64,000 bases of DNA from NCBI GenBank assembly GCA_030867875.1, contig JAOWCC010001501.1, positions 25,231,036 through 25,295,035 on the forward strand, written 5' to 3'. Origin of the DNA: Actinernus sp. WN-2022 (lineage: Eukaryota > Cnidaria > Anthozoa > Actiniaria > Actinernidae). Below the pieces are notes generated by a model that was not told where the DNA came from, did not search any database, and saw only the letters and a list, made by a program, of their open reading frames with translations. A program made the translations under genes and the position numbers. The first letter of the stretch is position 1. Every line of letters begins with the position of its first letter. Below, one piece after another: positions 53,501 through 56,500 of the stretch.

Positions 53501-56500
53501 TGTACGCCTTGAGGAGTGAGTGATCATCTTCATGCCGCAACACTCGCTGCAAAAACAGGTGTGTAATCATCCAATAAACTGTATACCCTGGAATGTGTCT
53601 TTTCCCTTCCTTCATAACATACAATTCATGTACATGTTAATGCAGACTGTAAGGCCACACAAAAGAGCTCAAGTGCACATGAGCCCAATTTTTTTTATCA
53701 TTATTGATTCTACATAAATCTACATCAAATAAATCGTTAAATATTTTACTATTCAACTATTTACTTGATGTACAATGTAAAATCAATATTTTAAGTACAT
53801 CTAAATAAAGAATGAGCGGACGATCTTTATGGGATTTACAAACTCGAGCTGAAAGTGAGAGTTTGTAAATCGCATAAAGATTGTCCGCTCATTCTTTATT
53901 GCACTTATCAAAGTACATGTACGTCTAGATGTAGAGAGTCAGGTTTTCAGTTATTTTGGCGATATGACTTATTTTGGCCGAGAAAATCGAAGCAAAAGTT
54001 TATGTAAATCAGGACGAAATCTCTAGTAGAATTAAAGACACTGATGTTATATTAATTTCATTTGTTTTTGCTTCATGAATTATTAATGAGTTTGATAATC
54101 ACAAAGAAGTTGGGCTTATAGTAGCCTGATTTTCAGATGGTACGAGGTCATCCGCTCACTTCCTCCCCCTCCCCGTCTGATGGACTTCATAGACTTTCAT
54201 GTTCCTGACGTCATCAACCTTTGTTTTTACAATAAGCCAATACGAACACGCGTAACAATTGAAGCGTGAAGTGTAGAACAGTCGTACATGTACAGTGGCA
54301 GATCTATCAGCTTTCATGCACTGGAAAAAAAAACATTCTACAGCTTCAAACTTCTGTCGATTTCTCAGAATGGTATCCTGTTTGAGCTGCTGTGGTTCTT
54401 TGGAGAGCAGGAACTTTTTAAATGGAAGTTTGTGTGCAGTATTTGCAGGACAGTGTATGAAAATGCATACAAGAAATATCCGCCTAGTTTTCTATGAGTG
54501 ATGCCGTAAAGTTTATGCTGTGATCTTAGAACTTTTACTCTTTTACTTTTATTTTTAAAACGTTTTGAAGCTTGATATGTATGTTGATTAGTCACACGAG
54601 ACCCTAAAGTTGTCCTAGTGTAGTTTTTTTGGTATCAGAGACTGTTATAACCGGAATTTTTGTGCAAAGTTTAGATGCCATTGCCGTACATTTGCTTACG
54701 GAAGTGTGTTCATAATTCTGAAAACAAAAATATTCACCCAAGTGCCATGAAACTTTTTTCCATAACATACTTAGTATGTGACTGTTCACTCCTGCAGAAA
54801 AATCATAATATTCTATGAAAGATTTGATCTTCTAAAAGCTAAAAACCTAGGAGAATGTTTCAGATCGAATGCATGAGATTTGTAAGTGGAGGAAGATTAG
54901 TGATTTACCAAAGCCCGTAAGTACACAATGAAGATTCACAAACACTTCGTTTCGATGAATGAACGATTCCAATGCTTTCTTCTGCTCTGGATATAGCTTC
55001 GAAATCCTGAAAACTTTACAACTTCGGTCGACACACTGCTCAAGTTCTTCCCCAATGCCATTTAGAAAAATATGCGAGCACATTCCTTAAATTCCAGACT
55101 TTGCCAAAAGTGTAAAGTTCGCTCTGATTGGTTCAAATTATGACATCAGGAACATGAAAGTCTATGAAGTCCATCAGACGGGGAGGGGGTAGGAAGTGAG
55201 TGGCCAACCTCGTATCGTCTGAAAATCAGGCTAGGCTTAATTAGACCCTGTGCATAAAGCTGGAACCTAATTTACATAAATTCAGAATTTTAGCATTTGA
55301 AGAACAATTGACACTGTGACCTGAAAGAGCAAGTACAAGTTATTCATCATATGCAATTTAACCATTTGAGGCTCAGGAAAAACATGAAATCAAGGCTGGT
55401 AGGGCCCTGGCTGATTATTTTCATACAAATCTCTCTTATTTCAAAAGTTTGTTACTCTGCAGCAATGTAACCTTATATGACACTCAAATTTCACAGGATT
55501 ACTTATTTTTGCATGTTCTTTTATGTGACAATGTTGGTTTTCACACATATTCATTGCTGACAGGAGAAATCCAGTTGTAATAAAAATGTCCTTCATGATA
55601 GGGTGTATAGGCAATTGGACAAGTTAACGTTGAACAAGCTAAAATAGATGACTAGTTTTTTGTAAAAACTAGTGTTGGTCTGCCTTGACAGGAAATTAAA
55701 TACTGGCTTTATCAACTACATGTAAGAGTTGATACTGGTAGCCTAACTGCAGGGAGAAGCGAGTTGCAGATGATTATTTGAGTGTTAATTAAGTCCTAGG
55801 CTTTGTCACCCTGACAAAGAGCCAACACCCAAAACATCAACTGCAACGGCTAAAGTGAACAAGTTGCACCGTAAATACGTTGTCGGTAAGTGGTCGGTAA
55901 GTGGTCGGTAAGTGGTCGGTAAGTGGTCGGTAAGTGGTCGGTAAGTGGTCGGTAAGTGGTCGGTAAGTGGTCGGTAAGTGGTCGGTAAGTGGTCGGTAAG
56001 TGGTTGGTAAGTGGTCGGTAAGTGGTCGGTAAGTGGTAGGTAAGTGGTCGGTAAGTGGTCGGTAAGTGGTCGGTAAGTGGTTGGTAAGTGGTCGGTAAGC
56101 TGTCGGTAAGTGGTTGGTAAGTGGTCGGTAAAATTGTGTCGGTAAGCTGTCGGTAAGCTGTCGGTAAGCTGTCGGTAAGCTGTCGGTAAGCTGTCGGTAA
56201 GCTGTCGGTAAGCTGTCGGTAAGCTGTCGGTAAGCTGTCGGTAAGCTGTCGGTAAGCTGTCGGTAAGCTGTCGGTAAGCTGTCGGTAAGCTGTCGGTAAG
56301 CTGTCGGTAAGCTGTCGGTAAGCTGTCGGTAAGCTGTCGGTAAGCTGTCGGTAAGCTGTCGGTAAGCTGTCGGTAAGCTGTCGGTAAGCTGTCGGTAAGC
56401 TGTCGGTAAGCTGTCGGTAAGCTGTCGGTAAGCTGTCGGTAAGCTGTCGGTAAGCTGTCGGTAAGCTGTCGGTAAGCTGTCGGTAAGCTGTCGGTAAGCT

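Noticed and set aside
54288..54501. Overlapping plus-strand frames of 68-69 residues in the 54122-55233 element
   Set aside because: Two frames compete, neither has recognisable motifs, and the only recognisable cargo is on the other strand.
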